From the NCBI GenBank assembly GCA_023230665.1, contig JALNWY010000032.1, forward strand, positions 1 through 23,048: 23,048 nucleotides of DNA. Reading direction: 5' to 3'. The notes beneath the pieces are model-generated. The model saw only the letters and a program-made list of their open reading frames with translations, had not been told where the DNA came from and did not search any database. This DNA comes from Deltaproteobacteria bacterium (lineage in GTDB: Bacteria; Desulfobacterota; Desulfomonilia; UBA1062). The position numbers were made by a program, and so were the translations under genes. This document shows, one piece after another, positions 6,284-13,999 of the stretch (position 1 is its first letter; each line of letters opens with the position of its first letter).

Positions 6284-6331
6284 TCATCCCCCCCTGAACA
6301 TCGCTCTTTTTTAGGTGGGAATACTACCTGA

Positions 6332-8119
6332 TTATTTTACGGAAAGCAATGTCTGCATCATCTCGTCGCACACGGATATGAGCTTTGCCGCAGCCTGATA
6401 GAGGTGCTGATACTTCAGTATATCGGCCATCTCCTCATCGAGGTTGACGCCGGTCACGCTTTCCTTTCTCTGAATATACTGATCCAGGAGTGTCTCGTTG
6501 TACTTTTTGTTGAGGCTCGCGTTCTGGACATCCACTCCCACTTCGGCGATGAACGAGCTGAAGTACGCATCAAGGGTGGTGTCAAGCCCTGTCCCGCCGA
6601 GATTGGAGATCACCTGATCCTGGACGGAATAGACAGCCAGTGCGACATTGTTCATCCCGGGCGCCACCCGGCCGTTGCCGTCGAGGTATCCGGCCGCGAT
6701 CCGCGACGAGTCGGCCATGAGCTCTGCGTTGATGCCGAGGGTCTGCGTGATATCGAACACATCGTCGTTCGGCACGCCGGATTCCTCGATCCAGGAAAAG
6801 AAAGTGTTCACCCCCATGACGGCAAGGGCGTTGCTCGATTCCGCGCCGCTTGAATGCTTGATGGCAAAGGTATGGCTCCCGTTGGCCTGGATGGTGAAGA
6901 AGCCGGCGGCGTTCAGGGATGCGGTGAACTCTCCGCCTCCGGCACCGGCCTCGGTGTTGATCTCGGTGATCAGATCGCCTACAGTGTCGCCGGTGGGATC
7001 GATGACATAGATGTTGGATACCTCTCCATCCGCGTCATAGGCAACGATCTCGAACTGCCCTCCGGACACAAATCTGTCAGAGAAAAGAAAATCCGCACCC
7101 AGATCGTCGGTTGGATCGGTTATCTCCACGGTGCCCGTCAGCGAGCTCACTGGGTCCAGCCCCACCCCTTCGGAGTGGAGCGCGTTCACCTGCCATACCA
7201 GTTCCTTGGTCAGGGAGTTCATGGAGTCGAGATACGAGCCGATCTTGGTGTCCCGCACGTTCGCCCATCCGGCGATCTTTCCTCCCTCCAGCTTGTTCGT
7301 TAGATTGATGGTTCTTCCCGAGAGATCCTTCCATAGGATATCGGTGAACCCGGTGGCGGGGTTGCGCTGGTAATCGAGGGCATAGTGGTCCTTTCCCAGC
7401 ACCAGCGGAGTGCCGCCCAGGATGTACACCATCACCTGTCCAGACGACTCCTCTTCATAGTAACTGATATCCAGGTATTCAGCGAGGTTTTCCAGGAGAA
7501 GCTCTCGCCGGTCGCGCAGATCGTTCGCATTTATGATGCCGTTGATCTCCACGCTGGAGATCTGATTGTTGAGATCGGCTATCTGCTTTATGAGCCCATT
7601 GATCTGGTTCACCGATCCCCTGATGCTGGAGTCGAGGTGCCTCTGGTATTCCCTGAGATTGTAGTCGAGATTTCCTATGAACTGGATGAGGTTGTTCGAT
7701 TTCGCCAGCAGGGCCTCGCGCTCGGGGGAGCCCTCCGGGTTGTTGGAGAGATCGCTCCAGGCATTCCAAAACTCGCCCATGATCTTGTTGAGCCCGTACT
7801 CGTCGCTTTCGTTGAAGATGGTCTCGATCTCCTCCATGGCGTGGTTCTGCGCATCCCAATAGTAATACTGGGATTTCTTGAGGGTCACCTGTTCATTGAT
7901 AAAGGCGTCATAGTAGCGCGTCACTTCCGTGGCCTTCACCCCGGTACCGATCTGCCCCGGCCCCATGGTGATGGGGACATTCGACTCGATTTTAAGCTGC
8001 TGGCGCGAATAGCCCGGGGTGTTGGCATTTGCGATATTATGCGATAGAACCTCGATGGCCAGCTGAGACGAATACAGCGACCACCTGGCGATATCCAGCG
8101 CTCCTCCGATTCCCGGCAT
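6332..8119 (-). CDS. flgK: Flagellar hook-associated protein 1 (FlgK)
   Basis: FlgK forms the first ring of the hook-filament junction and is exported through the flagellar type III apparatus. The 595-residue protein has the N-terminal rod/hook motif (LSHNIANANTPGYSRQ, residues about 26-41). It also has the C-terminal family signature in VNLDEEMADILKYQHLY and the ending LISVCDEMMQTLLSVK. The centre is a long variable region (about residues 330-480), which makes it somewhat longer than the 547-residue Salmonella protein. AGGAG precedes the ATG, and the start lies 1 base after the flgN stop, so the chaperone and its client are translationally coupled. The partner junction protein FlgL, normally encoded next, is not present downstream. 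Confidence 0.95.
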   Translation of the reverse strand: MPGIGGALDIARWSLYSSQLAIEVLSHNIANANTPGYSRQQLKIESNVPITMGPGQIGTGVKATEVTRYYDAFINEQVTLKKSQYYYWDAQNHAMEEIETIFNESDEYGLNKIMGEFWNAWSDLSNNPEGSPEREALLAKSNNLIQFIGNLDYNLREYQRHLDSSIRGSVNQINGLIKQIADLNNQISSVEINGIINANDLRDRRELLLENLAEYLDISYYEEESSGQVMVYILGGTPLVLGKDHYALDYQRNPATGFTDILWKDLSGRTINLTNKLEGGKIAGWANVRDTKIGSYLDSMNSLTKELVWQVNALHSEGVGLDPVSSLTGTVEITDPTDDLGADFLFSDRFVSGGQFEIVAYDADGEVSNIYVIDPTGDTVGDLITEINTEAGAGGGEFTASLNAAGFFTIQANGSHTFAIKHSSGAESSNALAVMGVNTFFSWIEESGVPNDDVFDITQTLGINAELMADSSRIAAGYLDGNGRVAPGMNNVALAVYSVQDQVISNLGGTGLDTTLDAYFSSFIAEVGVDVQNASLNKKYNETLLDQYIQRKESVTGVNLDEEMADILKYQHLYQAAAKLISVCDEMMQTLLSVK

Positions 8120-8120
8120 A

Positions 8121-8561
8121 TCACGCTCCTGTGTTTATGGCCCGGGGAAACCCTCCGGCCTTCTTCCCTTGGCGGTTGTATCCGCTCTTTTCTCCCGAGA
8201 AGAAAATCTCAAGCTGATTCCCGATTTCTTCCAGCCTGCCGGTTACCAGGGACTTGGACAGCTCATTGAGGCCTGATGTCCTTTTCCAGAGCATCACGAG
8301 CTCCTGCTGGAGAAGGCGTATCCGCTCGGCGCATCGGGGATGGGGCTCGCCCTCCAGGGTATCCATATCCCGCCTGTTTTCCTGGATATCCTGGAGGAGG
8401 CGGTATTTCTCGGGCATGGATTCCTCGAGCGACTCGATGTCCTGATTGGCGATGAACTCAAGTTCTTCCTGGAGAAGCTCGGTGAGCCGTTCCACCAGTT
8501 CTTTCTCCCTTTCGATCCGATCGATCATCCGGGTATATGCAGTGCTGTCGGATTCAGTCAT
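8121..8561 (-). CDS. flgN: FlgN-type flagellar export chaperone
   Basis: FlgN binds the C-termini of FlgK and FlgL in the cytoplasm and delivers them to the export gate. The protein is 146 residues, highly charged and helical, with a predicted coiled coil (residues about 8-110: for example REKELVERLTELLQEELEF and RIRLLQQELVMLWKRT). It contains the LxxEL- and LKxKQ-like spacing typical of FlgN. Identity rests on this pattern and on its position directly before flgK. A GGAGG element is followed by two consecutive ATGs; the second (8561) has the better 7-base spacing and is used here. A longer frame reaching 8618 lacks a good site. Confidence 0.8.
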   Translation of the reverse strand: MTESDSTAYTRMIDRIEREKELVERLTELLQEELEFIANQDIESLEESMPEKYRLLQDIQENRRDMDTLEGEPHPRCAERIRLLQQELVMLWKRTSGLNELSKSLVTGRLEEIGNQLEIFFSGEKSGYNRQGKKAGGFPRAINTGA

Positions 8562-8621
8562 CATGCCGCCTCCTTCTCTTTTCCTTCTTGCCTTAGCGGG
8601 ATAAGGACTCGATATCATATC

Positions 8622-8930
8622 TTATCGACCTCCCCCCTGCCCGCTTGATCCATCCTCTTGCATGTTCAGGCCCTGCATGTGCTGTCTGAGCATGTCTCCG
8701 ATCCCCAATGCGCCCGTTTCCGCCATGGACCGGGCGATGGACTGAAAGAGCATGTCCTGGTAGATATCCGATGCCAGGCCTTCACCGAACAGCCCGTCCG
8801 GCATCGATTCCCCCATGGTTTTCAAAAGCTGGTGTGCGAAGATGGACTCGAACTCCCTGCAGGCCAGATCGACGGCCTTGGCCGGGTTCGTTTCCCTGAT
8901 ATGGTGCAGCTCAGCGATTCCCTTGATCAT
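8622..8930 (-). CDS. flgJ: Rod-binding protein, FlgJ N-terminal domain only
   Basis: This 102-residue protein matches the rod-binding half of FlgJ, with the family pattern ACREFESIFAHQLLKTM followed by GLFGEGLASDIYQDMLFQSI and MAETGALGIGDML. This half acts as the scaffold or cap for rod assembly in the periplasm. The C-terminal muramidase domain of enterobacterial FlgJ is absent, as in many other bacteria, so a separate peptidoglycan hydrolase must open the wall. The ATG at 8930 overlaps the flgI stop in an ATGA arrangement and is preceded by GGAGGT. The longer reading frame from 8975 would add residues unlike the family. Confidence 0.9.
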   Translation of the reverse strand: MIKGIAELHHIRETNPAKAVDLACREFESIFAHQLLKTMGESMPDGLFGEGLASDIYQDMLFQSIARSMAETGALGIGDMLRQHMQGLNMQEDGSSGQGGGR

Positions 8931-10012
8931 ATGACCTCCAGGTCCGCATGCAGCGCACCGGTTCTTTTGATGCACTGGAGAATGATCACCAGGTCCCTGG
9001 GCGAGACGCCGATGGCATTGAGCGCGGAGACAAGATCTCCGATGCTGGTGCCTGTGGGGAGCATCACCAGTTGCTGCCCGCCTTCTCTCACACTGATACC
9101 GGTCTGAGGGATGATCGTGGTGGCGCCCCGGGAGAAGGGACCGGGCTGCGACACGGCCGGATCCTCGGTGATCTCGATGCTCAGGTTTCCGTGCGCAATG
9201 GCGACTGTCGAAATTCTGACGCTACTTCCCATGACAACGGTGCCGGTCCGCTCGTTGACAACCACCCGGGCCCGGACATCAGGGGAGACCTCCACGGATT
9301 CGATCAGGGCTATGAACTCCACAGTCTTGTCCCGATAGTCCTCCGGGATGTCCACCTCGATGGTGGAAAGATCGATCGCCCTGGCCACCGTGCCCCCGAT
9401 CCGGCTGTTGATGGTTTTCACCGTGCGCGAGACCGTGGTGAAGTCCGGGCTGTTCATGACCAGTGTCAGCTGCTGCCCGAGATCGAGTTCGAGAGACCGC
9501 TCGACCACGGCTCCCCCGGGTATCATGCCCACAGTGGGAAAATTCCTGGTCACCTCCGAACCTGACGACCCGCCTACGGAGAATCCTCCCACCGAGAGAG
9601 GGCCCTGGCCCAGCGCGTACACCTTGCCGTCGGCCCCGTGAAGGGGCGTCGAGATCAGGGTGCCTCCGGCAAGCGACGATGCATCGCCTACAGAGGAGAC
9701 CGTGCAGTCCAGCTTCTGGGAGCTCCTGGCAAAGGGGGGAAGATTGGCGGTCACCATGACGGCCGCCACGTTCTTGACCTTGAGCATATTGGGGTCAACA
9801 GTGATGCCCATGTTTCTGAGCATGTTGGCCAGCGACCGGATGGTGAACTGCGACCCGGCCTTGTCACCCGTCCCGTTGAGACCGACCACGAGCCCATAGC
9901 CCGCCAGCCGGTTTTCCCTCACGCCCTGGATCTCCACCATATCCTTGACCCTTACGGCCCAGGAATCCGCTGCGAGGAAAGCGAAAAGGCATATCAAGAT
10001 CAGTCTCTTCAC
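8927..10012 (-). CDS. flgI: Flagellar P-ring protein FlgI
   Basis: FlgI builds the P ring around the rod in the peptidoglycan layer. The 361-residue protein is of normal length. It starts with a cleavable signal peptide (MKRLILICLFAFLAADSWA, cut near residue 19) and continues with the family blocks VRVKDMVEIQGVRENRLAGY, GLVVGLNGTGDK and TIRSLANMLRNMGI. The C-terminal NAIGVSPRDLVIILQ and IKRTGALHADLEVI are also characteristic. It begins 8 bases after flgH and overlaps the rod-binding gene by 4 bases. FlgA, encoded two genes upstream, is its assembly chaperone. Confidence 0.97.
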   Translation of the reverse strand: MKRLILICLFAFLAADSWAVRVKDMVEIQGVRENRLAGYGLVVGLNGTGDKAGSQFTIRSLANMLRNMGITVDPNMLKVKNVAAVMVTANLPPFARSSQKLDCTVSSVGDASSLAGGTLISTPLHGADGKVYALGQGPLSVGGFSVGGSSGSEVTRNFPTVGMIPGGAVVERSLELDLGQQLTLVMNSPDFTTVSRTVKTINSRIGGTVARAIDLSTIEVDIPEDYRDKTVEFIALIESVEVSPDVRARVVVNERTGTVVMGSSVRISTVAIAHGNLSIEITEDPAVSQPGPFSRGATTIIPQTGISVREGGQQLVMLPTGTSIGDLVSALNAIGVSPRDLVIILQCIKRTGALHADLEVI

Positions 10013-10020
10013 TGCACACC

Positions 10021-10716
10021 TCAGAAGGGCCAGACCTTGTCGATGGCCCGGGCGATGAATCCCTTGCTCTGCTGATCCCCGATGATGCCGCTTCCGTAGT
10101 AGTCAAGCTGCATGTCTGCGATGTATGTGGACTGGATGGTGTTGTTCACGCTGATGTCCTCGGGCCGGATGATGCCGGAGATGATGATGTACTGGTTCTC
10201 GCTGTTCACCCGGGTCTGTTTCTTGCCCCTGATCAGCATGTTCCCCGAAGGAAGGACGCGCTCGACACGGGCGGACACGGTGCCCGAGATCGCCCCCTTG
10301 CGGGAGGTCTTGCCCTCTCCTTCAAACTCTGAGACCGAGGACGCACTGACCGAGGGCGTGATCCCGTAGCCGAACACGGAGGACCGGTCGAGGGGAAGCC
10401 CCAGCACGCCGGTGATGGAGTTGTCCATGGAGCTCGTCCTGTCGGCCTCGGTCTTGGCCTCCTTGTTGGCGGACGAGCTCTCCACGATCTGGACCACCAC
10501 GATGTCGCCTACCCGGTTCGCCCGTGCATCGCTGTACATGTCCGTAAACTTGGCGCCCGGGGTCCAGAGAGATCCGGGCGATGCAGGACCCTCGGACGGT
10601 TGTTCCACCGGGATGGCGAACTGGTCTTCACTCAGGCCTGGAGGCGGTTTCATGTGAGAGCACGCACTGAGAGAAACGATCGCAGCGAGTAGGAAAACTC
10701 TTTGATATACCTTCAT
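10021..10716 (-). CDS. flgH: Flagellar L-ring lipoprotein FlgH
   Basis: FlgH forms the L ring in the outer membrane that guides the rod out of the cell. The 231-residue precursor has a lipoprotein signal with the lipobox LSAC (acylated Cys19). The family segments DARANRVGDIVVVQIVESS, ISGTVSARVERVLPSGNM and ENQYIIISGIIRPEDISVNN follow. The C-terminus DYYGSGIIGDQQ … FIARAIDKVWPF is the standard FlgH ending. Its presence shows that the organism has an outer membrane. It lies 9 bases downstream of flgA and 8 bases upstream of flgI, which points to one transcript. Confidence 0.97.
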   Translation of the reverse strand: MKVYQRVFLLAAIVSLSACSHMKPPPGLSEDQFAIPVEQPSEGPASPGSLWTPGAKFTDMYSDARANRVGDIVVVQIVESSSANKEAKTEADRTSSMDNSITGVLGLPLDRSSVFGYGITPSVSASSVSEFEGEGKTSRKGAISGTVSARVERVLPSGNMLIRGKKQTRVNSENQYIIISGIIRPEDISVNNTIQSTYIADMQLDYYGSGIIGDQQSKGFIARAIDKVWPF

Positions 10717-10725
10717 CTATCCCTC

Positions 10726-11673
10726 CTAGAACATAACCTCGATACGTGATGCAGCAATAACAGTGCCAAAGACCTTCTTACCCGAGGCCGCATTCTTCAC
10801 CGGGATCTGTTCTTCGAGAAATCCATCCTTGAGCGCGATGCCCCGGTCCCGCACCACCAGGCCCTCGCATCGGGCCTCGATGAATACCGGATCTCCCCTG
10901 CTGATGAGCGGAGGCTGCTCGATGTTCGACCTGAGCAGGGGCGAACCCGCGCGCAGGGACCCCTTGAGGCGCATGTCCACACACTCTTTCTTGTCCCATG
11001 CGAGTGCCGGATAGGTGGAGATATCCAGGCGCTTGGTTTCCAAGTCGGTCTCGCTGATCACGGCTCCCCGGGTGAGATTCGTCCGCGCCACCGGCACCGA
11101 GGCCATAACCCGGACCTTCCCGCTCACCCGGCATGAAACGGCCGAGGCCCCCAGGCCTGCGGTCAATGTTGCCGGGGTGAGGCCCAAAAAGTCCTCCCGG
11201 GGGGAAAATTTTGCCTGGACCGCATGCCGGTATTTCTCGGGAACCCGAAAGCCGGCGGGCACCTTCACGTCTTCGATCACGACCTCGCCCACCCTTTTCC
11301 ACGGGCTGCTCTCCATGATCCCGTTCCGGTAGAGATCCGCCAGGTCCTTCGCGGACAGGTCCACGAACTTTTCGCATACCTGCACGCTTGAGGGGCCTTC
11401 CATGACCACGGGTTTCGGATAGCGTTCCCCGATCTTTCCGGCAACAAACGCCGAGGAGAGAGTAACGCCCAGGGGACCGGCAGGCGTCTTCATGATGGGG
11501 ATACCGGAGAGTGTTTCCCTGTCCGCGCCCTCAAGCGATGCAATGTCCTTCAGATAGATGTATTCGCCCGATACGAAAGCCTTTTCGCGGAGCATCACCC
11601 TGCTCTCGCCTATTGCTGCAGCCGGGCTGAGAGTGAGGGTGACAAAAACGCTCAGGAGCACCAGCAGTTTCAT
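10726..11673 (-). CDS. flgA: Flagella basal body P-ring formation protein FlgA
   Basis: FlgA is a periplasmic chaperone for P-ring assembly. The precursor is 315 residues, longer than the 219 of the enterobacterial protein because of an N-terminal extension (about residues 22-120). The signal peptide is MKLLVLLSVFVTLTLSPAAA. The C-terminal SAF-type domain is recognisable in MASVPVARTNLTRGAVIS, LRAGSPLLRSNIEQPPLISR and the ending KVFGTVIAASRIEVMF. AAGGAG overlaps the flgG stop codon and is followed by two consecutive ATGs; the second, at 11673, has the better spacing. The order flgG-flgA-flgH-flgI places it beside its client. Confidence 0.9.
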   Translation of the reverse strand: MKLLVLLSVFVTLTLSPAAAIGESRVMLREKAFVSGEYIYLKDIASLEGADRETLSGIPIMKTPAGPLGVTLSSAFVAGKIGERYPKPVVMEGPSSVQVCEKFVDLSAKDLADLYRNGIMESSPWKRVGEVVIEDVKVPAGFRVPEKYRHAVQAKFSPREDFLGLTPATLTAGLGASAVSCRVSGKVRVMASVPVARTNLTRGAVISETDLETKRLDISTYPALAWDKKECVDMRLKGSLRAGSPLLRSNIEQPPLISRGDPVFIEARCEGLVVRDRGIALKDGFLEEQIPVKNAASGKKVFGTVIAASRIEVMF

Positions 11674-11682
11674 CATTTCTCC

Positions 11683-12465
11683 TTACCTGGCGATGGAGGT
11701 CACGACTCCGAGCATGGTATCCGCAGTCTTGATGGACTTTGAGTTGATCTCGTACGCCCGCTGCCCCACGATCATGTTGATCATCTCCTCGATGGCGTCG
11801 ACATTGGACATCTCCAGGTAATGCTGAGCAAGGGTACCGAAGTTGTCGGTTCCCGGAACTCCCTCGATGGGATCTCCGGACGCCTCGGTGGCGATATAGT
11901 CATTCATGCCCAGGGCCTTCAGGCCCGCCGGGTTGGTGAAGACATAGATGGGTATCTGTCCGGTGGCGATGACCTCTCCCTGGCTGGACAGGCAGGTGAT
12001 CTCACCGTCCTTGGCGACAGTGATCGATGCCGTATCCTCAGGTATGGCAAAGTCGGGCTGGAGCCGGTTGCCACGGGAATTCACGATGAATCCCTCATTG
12101 TCCCTCTTGAACGAGCCGTCCCGGGAATACACCTCTTGGTCGTCCGAGAGCAACCGGAAGAAGCCGTCCCCCTCGATGGCCATATCGAGCTCGTTCTTGG
12201 TTTCCAGGTAGTCGCCTTGGGAGAACATCTTCTGTACCGACACCGGGCGCGTGCCCATGCCCACCTGGATGCCCACGGGCACGGTTCCGCCCGCCGCAGT
12301 GGGAGCCCCTGCCTCCTGGTAGGTAGCGTAGAAGAGATCCTCAAAGTTCGCCCTGCTCTTCTTGAATCCTGTGGTGTTTACGTTGGCCAGATTGTTGGCC
12401 ATGACATCGATCATCATCTGCTGTGCATTCATGCCGGTCGCTGCCGACCACATCGCCCTGATCAT
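11683..12465 (-). CDS. flgG: Flagellar distal rod protein FlgG
   Basis: FlgG forms the distal rod. The 260-residue protein has the family length. It contains the N-terminal motif MMIDVMANNLANVNTTGFKK, the central block EGDGFFRLLSDDQEVYSRDG, and the C-terminal helix HYLEMSNVDAIEEMINMIVG followed by QRAYEINSKSIKTADTMLG. Residues 45-60 carry the FlgG-specific insertion ATYQEAGAPTAAGGTVPVGI, which tells it apart from FlgF. It starts 18 bases after flgF, and its stop codon overlaps the ribosome binding site of flgA. Confidence 0.97.
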   Translation of the reverse strand: MIRAMWSAATGMNAQQMMIDVMANNLANVNTTGFKKSRANFEDLFYATYQEAGAPTAAGGTVPVGIQVGMGTRPVSVQKMFSQGDYLETKNELDMAIEGDGFFRLLSDDQEVYSRDGSFKRDNEGFIVNSRGNRLQPDFAIPEDTASITVAKDGEITCLSSQGEVIATGQIPIYVFTNPAGLKALGMNDYIATEASGDPIEGVPGTDNFGTLAQHYLEMSNVDAIEEMINMIVGQRAYEINSKSIKTADTMLGVVTSIAR

Positions 12466-12483
12466 ATCTTACCTCCCCTTTCT

Positions 12484-13221
12484 CTAGGCGGTCATACCCA
12501 CATTGTGCATGGACTGCGTGTAGGTTTCCTCCACCGACTTGATCATCTTCTGAAACGCCTCATATGCCCGCTGGGTTGTGATGAGCCCCACCATCTCCAC
12601 GACCGGGTCCACATTCGCCAATTCGATGCACCCCTGGCGGATCTCCGGGGCATCCATCACCTCCGGTGCGTACCCTTGTCTGACGCCGAACAGCGCATTT
12701 CCTTCCCGCACCAGCGCATCATCCTCGATGACGGCGATCTGGAGGACATCCGCGACATTGCCGTCCACTATCACCGTGCCCCGGGAATCGATACTCACCT
12801 TGCCTGTGCCCACGGTGATATCTCCTCCCTGTCCCTGGACCGTGTGGCCCTGGGGAGTGACCAGCAGTCCCTCGGGAGAGACCAGAAAAGAACCGGCCTT
12901 GGTATATCTCAGCCCGCTGTCCATAGCGACCACGAAAAAGCCTTCTCCCACGATGGCCGCATCCAGGGGACTGCCGGTCTCCTGAAACGCACCCTGGGTG
13001 ATATCGATGTACTGCCTGCCCACAACCACATCCACGGGGACTGTGCGATACTGCCCGGGTGCGAGCCGGGCAGTGTCGAGCGCCCTCTGGAAATCCTCGA
13101 ACACCACCGCGTCCTTCTTGAACCCTGAGGTGTTGACATTGGCGAGGTTGTTCGAGATCATTGCCAGCCTTTCCTCCATTGCGATCGCCCCTGCAGCAGC
13201 CGTGTAGATTCCCTGGTCCAT
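12484..13221 (-). CDS. flgF: Flagellar proximal rod protein FlgF
   Basis: This is the second rod protein of the FlgF/FlgG type, 245 residues from the chosen start. It shows ISNNLANVNTSGFKKD near the N-terminus, EGFFVVAMDSGLRYTKAGSF in the middle, and the C-terminal ELANVDPVVEMVGLITTQRA plus FQKMIKSVEETYTQS. It lacks the FlgG-specific insertion, and its position directly before flgG supports FlgF. AAAGGAG lies 5 bases before the ATG at 13221. The reading frame extends upstream to 13299, but that part lacks a site and does not resemble the family. It is the first gene of the minus-strand flagellar run; no convincing promoter was found before it. Confidence 0.92.
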   Translation of the reverse strand: MDQGIYTAAAGAIAMEERLAMISNNLANVNTSGFKKDAVVFEDFQRALDTARLAPGQYRTVPVDVVVGRQYIDITQGAFQETGSPLDAAIVGEGFFVVAMDSGLRYTKAGSFLVSPEGLLVTPQGHTVQGQGGDITVGTGKVSIDSRGTVIVDGNVADVLQIAVIEDDALVREGNALFGVRQGYAPEVMDAPEIRQGCIELANVDPVVEMVGLITTQRAYEAFQKMIKSVEETYTQSMHNVGMTA

Positions 13222-13405
13222 ACCGTCTCCTTTCCTGGGATACGGTTGAGCAAGGAAAATGCCAGAGACTCCCAATCCGCTGTTCAAGCCGCTGCACATA
13301 CAAGGTCAGGGGGAATTTTTTTCCTCCCTTTATGCCGAGAGAGGCTTTCATTTTCCCGGGCGAGACCATGGCAAGGGGTTGATTTTTCGTGCAATGAAAA
13401 TACTT

Positions 13406-13432
13406 TAAAGGTTACCTGTCACGTTCCGATAA
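13406..13432 (+). promoter_or_regulatory. Sigma-28 (FliA) type promoter of the flgM transcript
   Basis: TAAAGGTT (13406-13413) is followed after exactly 11 bases by TCCGATAA (13425-13432). The known sigma-28 consensus is TAAAGTTT-N11-GCCGATAA, so 14 of 16 positions match and the spacing is exact. Transcription would begin near 13440, about 38 bases before the first ATG of the downstream gene pair. This places flgM under the sigma factor it is expected to inhibit. Confidence 0.8.
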
Positions 13433-13477
13433 AGAGAGAAAGACCGGACCATACAAGGGACGAACGAAGGAGTGTAC

Positions 13478-13693
13478 ATGGAGGTCAAAAACATCTTCGT
13501 CAATCTCATCATGAAAAGCTATGAGAAGCAGGACGCATCAAAAGGTAAGGACAGTCAACAGGAGGTTTCGGAAAAAGAACCGGCGCATGACGTTGTCAAA
13601 ATATCACCTCAAGCAAGCAGGCGACTCTTCGGAGAGCTCATGGAATATAGTCTGAAGAAAGGACTGAGCGGGGTCTGTGCAGATGAAAATTAA
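13478..13693 (+). CDS. 71-residue unknown protein translationally coupled to flgM
   Basis: I do not recognise this product. It is small, charged and soluble-looking. It opens with MEVKNIFVNLIMKSYEKQ, has a polar linker (residues 18-36), and then DVVKISPQASRRLFGELMEY. The DxVxISxxA element resembles the DKINISAKV element in the neighbouring FlgM, so a distant relation or shared partner is conceivable, but this is speculation. The start is well supported: GAAGGAG stands 5 bases before the ATG, directly downstream of the sigma-28 promoter. A GTG at 13472 lies too close to the site. The last 11 bases overlap the flgM start, so its translation probably sets flgM translation. Confidence 0.7.
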   Translation: MEVKNIFVNLIMKSYEKQDASKGKDSQQEVSEKEPAHDVVKISPQASRRLFGELMEYSLKKGLSGVCADEN

Positions 13694-13991
13694 CAATACC
13701 ACCAATCTCGAGGCACTCAAGGCATACGGAACGAACGCGGCCGAACGGTCTCATCAGGCACGGGAAGCCGGCGAGAAGAATCAAAACACCATATCCATTC
13801 AAGACAAGATAAACATATCGGCCAAGGTAAAGATGTTTCAGGACATCAAACATGCTGCGCTCGATGCGCCTGAGATCAGAACCGAGAAGGTCGAGCAGGC
13901 CCGGCAGCAGATCGAGAGCGGCACGTATCGTCCCGATTACACCGTGATCTCCGACAAGCTGCTGAGCCACAGCATCAGCGCCAAGATCTGA
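13683..13991 (+). CDS. flgM: Anti-sigma-28 factor FlgM
   Basis: FlgM binds and inhibits the flagellar sigma factor FliA until the hook is finished, when it is usually exported. The protein is 102 residues with a disordered polar N-terminal half. The C-terminal half has the family pattern DKINISAKVKMF, then APEIRTEKVEQARQQIESGT, then YRPDYTVISDKLL. The ATG at 13683 lies inside the end of the preceding small gene. An in-frame GTG at 13677 would add only two residues. The sigma-28 promoter at 13406 serves both genes, giving the autoregulatory loop known for FlgM in other bacteria. It ends 8 bases from the convergent lipoprotein gene. Confidence 0.92.
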   Translation: MKINNTTNLEALKAYGTNAAERSHQAREAGEKNQNTISIQDKINISAKVKMFQDIKHAALDAPEIRTEKVEQARQQIESGTYRPDYTVISDKLLSHSISAKI

Positions 13992-13999
13992 TCTTCACT

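Noticed and set aside
7385..8047. 220-codon open frame on the plus strand
   Set aside because: It lies opposite flgK and has no family signature.
11821..13128. 435-codon open frame on the plus strand
   Set aside because: It is antisense to flgG and flgF, which are clear genes, has no recognisable domain and reflects codon bias in GC-rich DNA.
13369..13384. Sigma-54-like TGGCAAG followed by TTGAT upstream of the small gene
   Set aside because: The spacing is one base short and the invariant GC of the -12 element is missing.
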